A stretch of DNA of 64,000 nt from Flavobacterium sp. LPB0248 (GTDB lineage: Bacteria; Bacteroidota; Bacteroidia; Flavobacteriales; Flavobacteriaceae). A model generated the notes under the pieces. That model worked only from the letters and a program-made list of their open reading frames with translations. It searched no databases and was not told the DNA's origin. Made by a program: the position numbers and the translations under genes. The DNA is taken from NCBI RefSeq assembly GCF_013388355.1, contig NZ_CP058246.1:558001-622000 (forward strand). The letters run 5' to 3'. Shown one piece after another: positions 42,754 through 50,862 of the stretch. The first letter of the stretch is position 1. The number at the start of each line of letters is the position of its first letter.

Positions 42754-43287
42754 TCATTTCGATTTCTTTTTAGAACCTTTCTTTGTTTTTTTCTCTTTCT
42801 TCTTTTTCAGCAAATCAATTTTATTCTTGATTCTCTTCTCAACATCTGTAATATCATATTCATAATTGAATTGCAACAAATGAAGTTTCGCATTTTTAAT
42901 CTCTTTTAATGCCTTCTTAAACTCATTTTGCGCTTCTAAAAGACTAGCTTTCTTGACATAAATCTCCGATTTATTGATTCCTTTTACTGTCAAAGCAAAA
43001 TCAATTAATTTCTGTGCTTCTTCATAATCTTCATTTAAAATCAATGTTTTCAAATAATACGGATATACTTCAAGAGCATGAATATTAATCGCTAAAGCCA
43101 GCTGAAAATAAGACTTTGCTTCTTCATAATTCATTAATTGCTCTGCCTGAATTCTTCCATACAGACATAAAACCATTGTGTTTTTATCATCATAAGAAAA
43201 AGCATAATCCAAAGATTCTATTGTTCCTTCCAACCAAAACGGATAATTATCCAAAGCTTGAAAAAGGTATTTATCAGTTGTTTTCAT
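42754..43287 (-). CDS. TPR-repeat protein with Lys-rich tail, last gene of the rtcB-prfH operon
   Basis: The 177-residue cytoplasmic protein consists of about four tetratricopeptide-like helical pairs (CLYGRIQAEQLMNYEEAKSY, LKTLILNEDYEEAQKLIDFA, VKKASLLEAQNEFKKALKEI). It then ends in a highly basic run of Lys (KKKKEKKTKKGSKKKSK) that could touch RNA or ribosomes. Its start overlaps the end of prfH by 14 bases, which implies co-transcription and coupled translation. No family function is recognised. A role as an adaptor in rescue or repair is an inference from context. Confidence 0.7.
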   Translation of the reverse strand: MKTTDKYLFQALDNYPFWLEGTIESLDYAFSYDDKNTMVLCLYGRIQAEQLMNYEEAKSYFQLALAINIHALEVYPYYLKTLILNEDYEEAQKLIDFALTVKGINKSEIYVKKASLLEAQNEFKKALKEIKNAKLHLLQFNYEYDITDVEKRIKNKIDLLKKKKEKKTKKGSKKKSK

Positions 43288-43963
43288 TTCTTAAATCGTT
43301 TTTTAATTTCTGACGAGTTCCTTTGTAGCTTTTCTCCACTTTACTCTTTTTAAAATCGCTTCCAGTAAAAACTCTAATAGGATTTCCACGCTCTACATTG
43401 AGCTGGTTTTCCCATTGTTTCTCTACGTGATTTTTAAGCTGAACAAGTTTCTCGTCTTCTAATTTTCTTAATAATCTTTCTGTTGCCAGTTTTTTGTTTT
43501 GGTGTTGCGAACGGCTGTCCATTGCTACAACAGCAATTCCTGTCGGAATATGTGTCGCACGAATTGCCGAACTTACTTTATTTACATGCTGACCACCGGC
43601 GCCTGAACTTCGCATCGCCTGATATTGAATGTCATTCTCTGAAACTGATGCATTTTTCTGTGCTTCAATTTCAAAAATTCCAATAAACCAGTTTTTGCGT
43701 TTGTGCATTTTCCTAAACTGACTCTGACCAATCCACTGAATCGTTCCGACCCAAGATTTCACAAACTGGTCGACATTTTTTCCTTTTACAGAAATCGATA
43801 CAGTTTCAATCGTTCCATTTTCTTCTCCCTTTTCTCTTTGGAGTAAAACAACATCTAAATCCTGATCTTGAGCTTCCTCCAAAACTTTTTTAAGTACTTG
43901 GGCAACAACCCAAGTGCATTCTGCAGGTCCGCGACCTGCTGTTATTTGAATTATTCTTTCCAT
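43274..43963 (-). CDS. prfH: Peptide chain release factor H
   Basis: PrfH is a release-factor paralogue without the stop-codon-reading domain 2. The 229 residues carry the catalytic GGQ loop in SSGAGGQHVNKVSSAIRATH and a basic C-terminus (KVEKSYKGTRQKLKNDLR). Published work shows that PrfH releases peptide from ribosomes whose decoding centre has been cut, so that the neighbouring RtcB can rejoin the rRNA. The gene begins 15 bases after rtcB, matching that pairing. The short length and N-terminal WVVAQVLKKVLEEAQ domain distinguish it from RF1, RF2 and ArfB. Confidence 0.9.
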   Translation of the reverse strand: MERIIQITAGRGPAECTWVVAQVLKKVLEEAQDQDLDVVLLQREKGEENGTIETVSISVKGKNVDQFVKSWVGTIQWIGQSQFRKMHKRKNWFIGIFEIEAQKNASVSENDIQYQAMRSSGAGGQHVNKVSSAIRATHIPTGIAVVAMDSRSQHQNKKLATERLLRKLEDEKLVQLKNHVEKQWENQLNVERGNPIRVFTGSDFKKSKVEKSYKGTRQKLKNDLRNENN

Positions 43964-43977
43964 TTTTAAATCTCTTT

Positions 43978-45369
43978 TTAGCGATCCATTCTAACGATCT
44001 TTGGCGTGAAAGTTCCTAAGACTTCAACAAGCTCAGTTTGGTTTGCCATTACTTTTGTAATGTCTTTATATGCCATTGGTGCTTCATCAATATTTCCTCC
44101 AATCAAGGTTACATCATTTGCTTTCAAAACCTTTTTAATTTCACTTTGTGTAAATGTACTTTTACATTTCGCTCTTGAAAACAAACGTCCCGCACCATGC
44201 GAAGCAGAATTCAAACTTTCAGAATTTCCTTTTCCTTTCACAATAAAACCATGAGCAGTCATTGAGCCAGGAATAATTCCTAATTGTCCCTCTCCCGCTG
44301 GCGTCGCTCCTTTTCTATGTACAATACATTCCTGACCGTTTACGATTTCTTTCCAAGCAAAATTGTGGTGATTTTCAATCGTTACTACCACTCTTTTTCC
44401 AATCGCTTTGGCAACTCTTCTGTGAATATCATCATGGCAAGCTTTTGCATATTCTCCGGCTAAATTCATTGCCAGCCAATATTCCTGACCGTCATGCGTA
44501 TTTAAATCTAACCAAGCCAAATGCTGCACATTTTTTGGCAACGGACATTGTTTTGTTGCCAAATAAGTATAATGTTTCGCAATATTTGCACCTAATCCGC
44601 GAGAGCCACTGTGCGACAAAACGGCAAAATATTCGCCTTTTTCCAATTTCCATTCGTTCTCTGGATTCTCAATTTTAGCAATTCCAAATTCCACAAAATG
44701 GTTTCCTCCGCCTGAAGTTCCTAATTGTTTATAGGCTTTTGGCAAAAGATTTTTCAACAATGGAATATCTTGAAATCCACTATTGTAAAATACCTCATGA
44801 TCTACTCTAGAAGTATGAGTTTCATACATTCCAAACTTTGTATTGTCTTTTAAAATCGCTTCCAATTGATGTTCTTTTCCTTTAAAATGAGAAGCTGGCA
44901 AATCAAAAATCGAAAGACTCATTCGGCATCCAATGTCAACACCAACTCCATAAGGAATCACAGCGTTATCAGTCGCCAAAACTCCCCCAATTGGCAATCC
45001 GTAACCTGAATGTGCATCTGGCATTAAAGCTCCTGCAACAGAAATTGGCAGTTTCAATGAATCATACAATTGAAATTTTGCCTGTTCATCTATTTCATTT
45101 TCTCCAAAAATTTTAAAAGGTGCTCTTGTATTTTTAAGCTGATGCATTCTTACCTGAACTGGTTTAATTAAGCCTTCTGCTACTTTCCCCCAAGTTCCGT
45201 TTCCTTCATATTTTTCAGGATGCAATAAAACGTCTTTTGCTTCTGTTAGAATAGATTCTTTTTTTTCTCTTTTTCTATATCTATTTATCTGCCCTAAGGC
45301 AATGTTTATTGAATTGTTCTTTGGAAAACCTAATTTAATTAGGTCTTTTCCAGATAATTTATTTCCCAT
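43978..45369 (-). CDS. rtcB: RNA ligase RtcB (RtcB2-like, PrfH-associated)
   Basis: RtcB joins RNA 3'-phosphate or cyclic-phosphate ends to 5'-OH ends using GTP and Mn2+. The 463-residue protein shows the metal-binding motifs YGVGVDIGCRMSLS and HSGSRGLG, ENHHNFAWKE, and the SASHGAGRLFSR motif with the His that carries GMP. It begins four bases after the basic unknown protein and is followed by prfH. Its probable target is ribosomal RNA broken by an endonuclease, as described for the RtcB-PrfH pair. No archease gene is present in the window. Confidence 0.95.
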   Translation of the reverse strand: MGNKLSGKDLIKLGFPKNNSINIALGQINRYRKREKKESILTEAKDVLLHPEKYEGNGTWGKVAEGLIKPVQVRMHQLKNTRAPFKIFGENEIDEQAKFQLYDSLKLPISVAGALMPDAHSGYGLPIGGVLATDNAVIPYGVGVDIGCRMSLSIFDLPASHFKGKEHQLEAILKDNTKFGMYETHTSRVDHEVFYNSGFQDIPLLKNLLPKAYKQLGTSGGGNHFVEFGIAKIENPENEWKLEKGEYFAVLSHSGSRGLGANIAKHYTYLATKQCPLPKNVQHLAWLDLNTHDGQEYWLAMNLAGEYAKACHDDIHRRVAKAIGKRVVVTIENHHNFAWKEIVNGQECIVHRKGATPAGEGQLGIIPGSMTAHGFIVKGKGNSESLNSASHGAGRLFSRAKCKSTFTQSEIKKVLKANDVTLIGGNIDEAPMAYKDITKVMANQTELVEVLGTFTPKIVRMDR

Positions 45370-45372
45370 GAT

Positions 45373-46119
45373 TTATATCATTTCATCTATATATTGCTGA
45401 TACAATACATTTAGACTTTTATTTTTAATTGGACTTATCTCTTTTGGGTTTTCCTTTTCATAGTAACTCCATTTACGAGAACTGCCATGTATTAATCTGT
45501 TTGTTTTACCTCTAAGATTATGATTAACAATATAATTTTCAATCACTTGAATTTCACTTTCTAAATCCGAATCAACCATTTTTGTATGTGTTATCATATA
45601 AGGGCTAACACGAAGCACATATCGCCACGGCTCATTAAATACATAATGAATTTTGTATCGTTTACAATTGCCACACCAGCGCTCTCTTTTATAAAAATGT
45701 GCTTTTTCTTTTTCAGTTAATTCTAGTTTTGAACTTTTCCATTCCCACTCTGAAAACTCTTTTACAGTTTGGAATTTCTCCACATAAACGTGTTTTCTTT
45801 TCCTTTTTTTCTTTCTCTCAAAAGATTTTTCTGGAGAAAACTGCCATGTATTTATTTTTTCCAATAATTCCTTGTAGAATGAAGCTTCACTTGATCTGGC
45901 AATGTCATCTCTTAATTTAAAGTTGCGTTGCCAACCTTTTTGATACGGAACTTCTAAAGAAACTAATGGTAAGTCTTTACGTTTTCTCCAAAGTTCAACT
46001 TCAAGTTTTCTTAACTGAATTAAATGCTTTTCAAAATCTTCTTTTACTAATCTTTTTTTTCTTCTTTTGCTTTTAAAACGAGTACACAAAGCATACTCAT
46101 CTACAGCATAATTTTCCAT
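45373..46119 (-). CDS. Unrecognised very basic protein, first gene of the rtcB-prfH operon
   Basis: This 248-residue protein is rich in Lys, Arg and aromatic residues (RFKSKRRKKRLVKEDFEKHL, ERKKKRKRKHVYVEKF). It includes one CxxC (WCGNCKRYKIHYVFNEPWRY), WEWKSS, and a helical Glu/Lys segment (EVELWRKRKDLPLVSLEV). There is no signal peptide. I recognise no family. It ends three bases before the rtcB start, so the two genes are one transcript. The charge pattern is that of an RNA- or ribosome-binding protein; a role in targeting or sensing damaged ribosomes is a guess from context. Confidence 0.7.
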   Translation of the reverse strand: MENYAVDEYALCTRFKSKRRKKRLVKEDFEKHLIQLRKLEVELWRKRKDLPLVSLEVPYQKGWQRNFKLRDDIARSSEASFYKELLEKINTWQFSPEKSFERKKKRKRKHVYVEKFQTVKEFSEWEWKSSKLELTEKEKAHFYKRERWCGNCKRYKIHYVFNEPWRYVLRVSPYMITHTKMVDSDLESEIQVIENYIVNHNLRGKTNRLIHGSSRKWSYYEKENPKEISPIKNKSLNVLYQQYIDEMI

Positions 46120-46144
46120 AAAAATTTATTATGCATTAAATTAA

Positions 46145-46182
46145 TAGCCAAACTTGGCTAACCATCTTATCCAAAAGGATAA
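46145..46182 (-). promoter_or_regulatory. Two tandem hairpins in the rtcB operon leader
   Basis: TAGCCAA-AC-TTGGCTA (46145-46160) and TTATCC-AAAA-GGATAA (46167-46182) are two perfect hairpins only six bases apart and 26-63 nt before the basic-protein start codon. They have no T run. They could be RNA stability elements, an RNA-binding protein site, or dyad operators. Confidence 0.45.
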
Positions 46183-46226
46183 ATTTAAAATCGTTTTTTC
46201 GGGAAAATTTTGAAGTGTCTAGAATA

Positions 46227-46262
46227 AAAAAAGCCCGAAACTTATTGTCTTCGGGCTTTTTT
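46227..46262 (-). terminator. Intrinsic terminator between the small ORF and the rtcB operon
   Basis: A 13-bp stem (AAAAAAGCCCGAA with TTCGGGCTTTTTT) and a ten-base loop. In the minus direction it follows a 27-residue ORF by 20 bases and precedes the first operon gene by about 107 bases. It can end a short transcript or act as an attenuator. Confidence 0.8.
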
Positions 46263-46282
46263 ATATATCTAAAAATGTATTT

Positions 46283-46366
46283 CTAAGATTGAAATAAGCC
46301 ACGAAGAATCACTTCACCAAATCTATTTGGAGTGAAGCTCTGAGATGTCGATGTAAGTACAAACAT
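46283..46366 (-). CDS. Possible 27-residue small ORF or leader peptide
   Basis: An ATG at 46366 opens a 27-residue frame (MFVLTSTSQSFTPNR, then FGEVILRGLFQS) ending TAG at 46283. Codon use resembles real genes, with no rare-codon runs. It is the only reading frame between the response regulator terminator and the rtcB operon and sits directly before a terminator, a layout typical of leader peptides. No Flavobacterium promoter consensus is seen upstream. Expression is uncertain. Confidence 0.35.
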   Translation of the reverse strand: MFVLTSTSQSFTPNRFGEVILRGLFQS

Positions 46367-46593
46367 TTTTTCTTCGTTTTAAAGGGTTATTATTTTTTTC
46401 GTCTGCAAATATTCAGAATTGTTTTTTGATTTTCCAAATTATTTTAAAGAAAATTCTTTAAAATAATTAAACCATATATTTTAAGCCCTTAACAAAACAT
46501 ATTATCTACCTGATAACTAAAGATCTAAATTAACTTTAATTAGAAAAAATATAACAAGATAAATTTTCAAATTATAACATTTTTTCAAGCTAT
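46367..46593. other. AT-rich region upstream of the small ORF
   Basis: No reading frame and no exact TTTG-N-TAnnTTTG promoter is visible on the minus strand. Near matches (TATAATTTG, TAATTTGG) have the wrong spacing inside the box. AT-only imperfect palindromes such as TTTAAAGAAAATTCTTTAAA occur near 46440-46460. Confidence 0.3.
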
Positions 46594-46686
46594 TTGTCAT
46601 TTTGGACGAAGGAGAAATCTCCGCATCGAATTTCACCAATCTTTACCGAGTTACTCGCGAAGATTTCTCCTTCGTCGAAATGACAA
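46594..46686. repeat. Inverted repeat of the GTCATTTCGACGAAGG family, copy 2
   Basis: Arms of 26-27 nt (46594-46620 and 46661-46686) match those of the copy at 42587-42688, except for a local TTGG/TCG difference in the left arm. The central 40 nt differs from the other copy. Confidence 0.88.
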
Positions 46687-46728
46687 GATTATGTCAAATT
46701 GCGATTAAATAATTTTTACGCATAAAAA

Positions 46729-46750
46729 AAGCCCTGATTTCTCAGGGCTT
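46729..46750 (-). terminator. Terminator of the RprY-like gene
   Basis: The stem AAGCCCTGA/TCAGGGCTT and a four-base loop are followed by seven T on the minus strand. It lies 22 nt past the stop codon. Confidence 0.9.
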
Positions 46751-46772
46751 ATATTTTTTTAGTGAATTTCAA

Positions 46773-47489
46773 TTATTCAGAAACTTTGCTTTTTACAACT
46801 AATCTGAAACCTTCACCGTGAATGTTCAAGATTTCAACATCTTCATCAGCTTTTAGGTATTTTCTCAATTTAGCGATGTAAACGTCCATACTTCTTGATG
46901 TGAAGTAGTTGTCATCTCTCCAAATTTTAGTTAACGCTAATTCTCTCGGCATTAAATCATTTTCATGAAGAATTAACATTTTAAGCAATTCATTCTCTTT
47001 TGGAGATAATTTAATCGGTTCCTCATCTTGGAAAGTAAGGAATCTCAATTTTGAATTTAAGTGGAATTTACCAATATTAAACTCAAACTGTACTTGTTCT
47101 GCTTTTGTATCTGCTGATTTTCTTTGAATGATTGCTTTAATTTTCATTAAAAGAACTTCAGAATCAAAAGGTTTATTTAAATAGTCATCAGCACCAGCTT
47201 TGTAACCTTTTAACACATCTTCTTTCATAGATTTTGCTGTTAAAAAGATAATTGGCACTTCACTGTTCTTCTCTCTAATTTCTTTGGCCAAAGTGTAACC
47301 ATCTTTATAAGGCATCATTACATCAAGAATACATAAATCATATACATCTTTCTTGAATTTCTCGAAACCTTCCATACCGTTTTTAGCTAAAGTAACTTCA
47401 AAGTCATTTAACATTAGATAATCTTTAAGAACCGCCCCAAAATTTAGGTCATCTTCTACTAAAAGTATTCTTTTGTTAGTATTTTCCAT
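46773..47489 (-). CDS. OmpR-type response regulator (RprY-like)
   Basis: The 238-residue protein has a receiver domain (1-120) with acidic pocket (EDD), phospho-acceptor Asp near 54 in LCILDVMMPYKDG, conserved Thr in FLTAKS, and Lys in YLNKPFD. A winged-helix effector domain of the OmpR/PhoB type follows (130-236: LSPKENELLKMLILHENDL, SMDVYIAKLRKYLKAD, IHGEGFRLV). It begins three bases after the sensor kinase stop, so the pair is co-transcribed. In the better-studied Bacteroides genus the homologue is RprY. Confidence 0.94.
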   Translation of the reverse strand: MENTNKRILLVEDDLNFGAVLKDYLMLNDFEVTLAKNGMEGFEKFKKDVYDLCILDVMMPYKDGYTLAKEIREKNSEVPIIFLTAKSMKEDVLKGYKAGADDYLNKPFDSEVLLMKIKAIIQRKSADTKAEQVQFEFNIGKFHLNSKLRFLTFQDEEPIKLSPKENELLKMLILHENDLMPRELALTKIWRDDNYFTSRSMDVYIAKLRKYLKADEDVEILNIHGEGFRLVVKSKVSE

Positions 47490-47492
47490 ATT

Positions 47493-49079
47493 TTAATTTA
47501 TTAATGGTATTTTTATTATAAAGGTGCTACCTTTTCCTTTTTCGCTTTCTACATATACTTGACCATTGTGATCCTCTACTATTCTTTTTACATAAGCCAA
47601 TCCTAAACCGTGCCCTTTTACATTGTGAAGATCTCCGGTATGTTCTCTATAAAACTTCTCAAAAACTCGTTTTTGAGCTATCTTACTCATTCCTAGACCA
47701 TGATCTTTTACTTTTATCAGAATCATGTCTTTTACATTTTCTGTAAAAATTTCAATCTTTGGTGTATCAGGAGAATATTTTATTGCATTTTCTAAAATAT
47801 TAACCAATACGTTTGTAAAATGAACTTCGTTAATTAGAACCGTTGTTCTGGCTGCATTGTAATGTTTTTCGACAGTTCCTTGTCTGTCTTCTAAAATTAG
47901 ATTAACATGCTCAATTGCATCATCTATTATATCTGTAACTACTGTAGGCTCTTTTGTAATATCAAGCTCCCTTTTTTCGAGTTTAGAAATACGCAATACA
48001 TTTTCTACCTGAGCGTGCATTCTTTTGTTTTCATCCCTAATCATTTGAAGATAACGATAAACTTTTTCTTTATCTTCAATAACCTTAGGACTTCTAATAG
48101 CATCTAAAGCTAGATTTATTGTAGCGATCGGAGTCTTAAACTCATGCGTCATATTATTAATGAAGTCTGTCTTGATTTCAGAAATATGTTTCTGACGCAA
48201 TAACTGATTTAATGCACTCGTGTATGCTACAATTATAATTAATGTAAAAACTATCGATAAAATAGTAATACTTAGTAATTCGGATAATAAGAACTTCTTT
48301 TTATGAGGAAATGTAACTGAAAGTTCATATTTACTATTTCCTTCATTATCTGTATAGATTGGAATACTATAAGTGGCTTCTTTATCATAATGAAATCCGT
48401 CAGATTTTATCTTAGTCGGATTGCCGCCGCTGTATATCCCGAATTCAAATTTGGTCTTTACACCATATTCTTCAAGCTCTTTCTTCAATAATTTATTAAG
48501 CTTTTCTTTTGTTATCCTACCTTCAATTGGAGTCAAAGAAGCAATGTCTTTATATTGAATTTGCTGCTGAACTTTATTTAATATATCTAAACTTCCTGAT
48601 TTTTCAATTTTAAGGTCAGGAATAATACTTTGCCCTAAGCTATTATTATCAATTCCATTGTTATTATTATAAACTTCAGTTACTCTTCTTGAACTAAAGT
48701 TTTTAAAACGTTCACTGCTGAATTTTTTGTTAAAAACCGATCCATTAATATCATAATCTTCAGAAGTCAATGTATTGGAATAAACAATTGTTTTATTCGT
48801 TTTAGTATTTCTCTGAACGTAAAATACTTGTAATAAATCTTCTTTTTTTGGAATTTTACCCGTACTGTCTTTAATACGGTTGTATTTGTCGTAGAAACTG
48901 TACTCTTCTTGTTGCTCCAGCTTATCTGCAACATTTCCAATTACTTGAGTAACGTGGTATTTAAACTGCTCTTCATTATTTTTGAACGAAGAATTGAACC
49001 AAAACACTTGTACCAGAATTATCCCTATTAAGGACAGACTCATCAATAAAACAAGTATTCTAAAAAATAATTTATTCAT
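47493..49079 (-). CDS. Sensor histidine kinase (RprX-like)
   Basis: The 528-residue membrane kinase has a first helix near residues 5-28, a periplasmic domain to about 265 and a second helix near 266-290. The H-box is near residue 309 (NNMTHEFKTPIATINLAL). The catalytic part has the N-box (NILENAIKYS), the G1 box (KVKDHGLGMS) and the G2 box (KGHGLGLAYVKRIVEDHNG). It passes phosphate to the adjacent response regulator. The stimulus is unknown. A TAATTTTG box ends six bases before the ATG, so the transcript could be nearly leaderless; no -33 box is seen. Confidence 0.95.
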   Translation of the reverse strand: MNKLFFRILVLLMSLSLIGIILVQVFWFNSSFKNNEEQFKYHVTQVIGNVADKLEQQEEYSFYDKYNRIKDSTGKIPKKEDLLQVFYVQRNTKTNKTIVYSNTLTSEDYDINGSVFNKKFSSERFKNFSSRRVTEVYNNNNGIDNNSLGQSIIPDLKIEKSGSLDILNKVQQQIQYKDIASLTPIEGRITKEKLNKLLKKELEEYGVKTKFEFGIYSGGNPTKIKSDGFHYDKEATYSIPIYTDNEGNSKYELSVTFPHKKKFLLSELLSITILSIVFTLIIIVAYTSALNQLLRQKHISEIKTDFINNMTHEFKTPIATINLALDAIRSPKVIEDKEKVYRYLQMIRDENKRMHAQVENVLRISKLEKRELDITKEPTVVTDIIDDAIEHVNLILEDRQGTVEKHYNAARTTVLINEVHFTNVLVNILENAIKYSPDTPKIEIFTENVKDMILIKVKDHGLGMSKIAQKRVFEKFYREHTGDLHNVKGHGLGLAYVKRIVEDHNGQVYVESEKGKGSTFIIKIPLIN

Positions 49080-49138
49080 CGAAACAAAATTAATATTTTA
49101 ACAATATACTAAATAATACATTAACCAAATATTAACAT

Positions 49139-49735
49139 TTAAGACTGTTTTTGTTTTATATTTAAAATTTTAAGAATTTTAACAACTTCTTCTTTAGCTT
49201 TTTTAAGATTATTGTTATTAATCACGAAATTGCTCTTAGAAATTCGTTTTTCATCATTCCACTGCATTTTCATTCTACTTAAAACTTGTTCTCTCGTGGT
49301 TTTATCTCGTTTTATAACTCGTTCAATTCTCATCTCTTCTGGAGCTGTAACGGTTATAATTACGTCGCATTCTTTGTAACGGCCACTTTCAAATAGAATA
49401 GCCGCTTCATAAATCACATAATCATAATCTTCATGCTTTTTCAACCAAGCTTCAAAATCCAGTTTTACAGCTGGATGAACAATAGCATTTAATTTTGCCA
49501 ATTGTTCTTTATCATTAAAAACAACCTGTGCTAATTTGGCACGATTTAAAACTTCACCATCAAAAATGTTGCCACCAAAAGTAGATTTTACTTCTTCAAG
49601 GATATTTTTTGACTGCATTACTCTTTTTGCACCGTCATCAGCAATATAAACAGGAACGCCCATTTCTTCAAAATAGTTTGCTACAGTGGTTTTACCGCTG
49701 CCAATTCCTCCTGTAAGACCAATAACTTTTGTCAT
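49139..49735 (-). CDS. coaE: Dephospho-CoA kinase
   Basis: CoaE phosphorylates dephospho-CoA, the last step of coenzyme A synthesis. The 198-residue P-loop kinase starts VIGLTGGIGSGKTTVANYF. It has the LID region KRDKTTREQVLSRMKMQW and substrate motif DDGAKRVMQ. It lies two bases after the glycosyltransferase stop codon, so the two genes may share a transcript. Another CoA gene, coaBC, lies about 6 kb away on the same strand. Confidence 0.95.
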   Translation of the reverse strand: MTKVIGLTGGIGSGKTTVANYFEEMGVPVYIADDGAKRVMQSKNILEEVKSTFGGNIFDGEVLNRAKLAQVVFNDKEQLAKLNAIVHPAVKLDFEAWLKKHEDYDYVIYEAAILFESGRYKECDVIITVTAPEEMRIERVIKRDKTTREQVLSRMKMQWNDEKRISKSNFVINNNNLKKAKEEVVKILKILNIKQKQS

Positions 49736-49737
49736 TC

Positions 49738-50736
49738 CTATAATTTAAAAAACATACGTGGAAAAGCTTCCTGCGGTTTCTTCTTTAGTAAAATCACTTT
49801 TACATATGACTTTAAAAATCCAGTTCCGTAACCATAAAATTGTTTCCACACAGCTATTACAGATAGATACCCAATTTTAATGCTTTTGTTTTGAATACTA
49901 GCTGTAAGAAAAATTATAACGAAATATACGAAATATAATTGTAATAAAATATCGATATTGAAAATTAACAATAAAAAAGCTAATAATAATCCTAGTATAA
50001 AAAGGGTCGGAAAGAAAAAAGTAAGCTTATTATGTTCTGGATACCAACTGTTTAAAATTGGCCTTGCAATACCAAATTTATTAACCTGAATGGAGAATTT
50101 TTCCCAGTCAATTCTTCTTTTATGGTATACGTAAGCCTCTTTAAACAGCCTAGTTTCAAATCCGAGATTCCATAAACGAATAGATAAATCCGGATCTTCT
50201 CCTGGGTGAATATTCCCAAAACCTTTTGAAGCTTCAAAAGCTTTCTTAGAAATTCCCATGTTAAAGCTGCGAGGCTGAAACTTGTTAATTTTCTCAGAGC
50301 CGCCTCTAATTCCTCCTGTTGTGAGAAATGAAGTCATAGCAAAATTGATAGCTTTTTGAATATCAGAAAAACTATCGAGCGCTTTATCTGGCCCTCCAAA
50401 ACAATCCACATAATTTGCATCTAATTCTTTACGGACTTCTGTCAAATATTGTGAAGGAATAATACAATCTGAATCAAAAATGATAAAATAATCACCTCTG
50501 GCTCTCTGCATCCCGAAATTTCTAGAATCGCCTGGACCAGAATTCTCTTTGAAGTAATATGATATATTTAATTTTCCTTGATAATTCATCACCACATCTC
50601 GACATGGAATTGAAGATCCATCTTCGACAAGAACAATTTCAAAAGCTTCATTATAATCAGATTTTGAGAGACTTTCTAAAAGCTCATCAACTTCATCTGG
50701 ACGATTATACACGGGTATAATTAAAGAAAAAATCAT
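49738..50736 (-). CDS. Family 2 glycosyltransferase with C-terminal membrane helices
   Basis: This 332-residue GT-A transferase opens with SLIIPVYNRPDEVDELLESL. It carries the metal-binding FDSDC (DxD-type) and GGIRGGSEKINKFQPRSFNM, HPGEDPDLSIRLWNLGF, and the RRIDWEKFS acceptor-side segment. Two hydrophobic helices near residues 245-290 suggest membrane association. It resembles glycosyltransferases for surface polysaccharides. Donor and acceptor are unknown. Confidence 0.9.
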   Translation of the reverse strand: MIFSLIIPVYNRPDEVDELLESLSKSDYNEAFEIVLVEDGSSIPCRDVVMNYQGKLNISYYFKENSGPGDSRNFGMQRARGDYFIIFDSDCIIPSQYLTEVRKELDANYVDCFGGPDKALDSFSDIQKAINFAMTSFLTTGGIRGGSEKINKFQPRSFNMGISKKAFEASKGFGNIHPGEDPDLSIRLWNLGFETRLFKEAYVYHKRRIDWEKFSIQVNKFGIARPILNSWYPEHNKLTFFFPTLFILGLLLAFLLLIFNIDILLQLYFVYFVIIFLTASIQNKSIKIGYLSVIAVWKQFYGYGTGFLKSYVKVILLKKKPQEAFPRMFFKL

Positions 50737-50787
50737 AGCAGAATGCGCGTTATTAAAGGGTATATTTTTATTGTTTCAAAATTTTAA

Positions 50788-50821
50788 CAAAGATATGGTA
50801 TATTCACAAAAAAACCATCAA
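50788..50821 (-). promoter_or_regulatory. Possible promoter of the glycosyltransferase-coaE operon
   Basis: On the minus strand TATCTTTG (50795-50788) fits TAnnTTTG. A TTG lies 23 nt upstream, inside the fabV terminator hairpin. Transcription would start near 50780. Confidence 0.45.
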
Positions 50822-50840
50822 CTTTTGGCTGATGGTTTTT
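50810..50840 (-). terminator. Terminator of fabV
   Basis: The stem AAAAACCATCA/TGATGGTTTTT has a nine-base loop and lies 23 nt after the fabV stop codon. Confidence 0.88.
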
Positions 50841-50862
50841 CGTTTACTAGTAGTAAAATATG

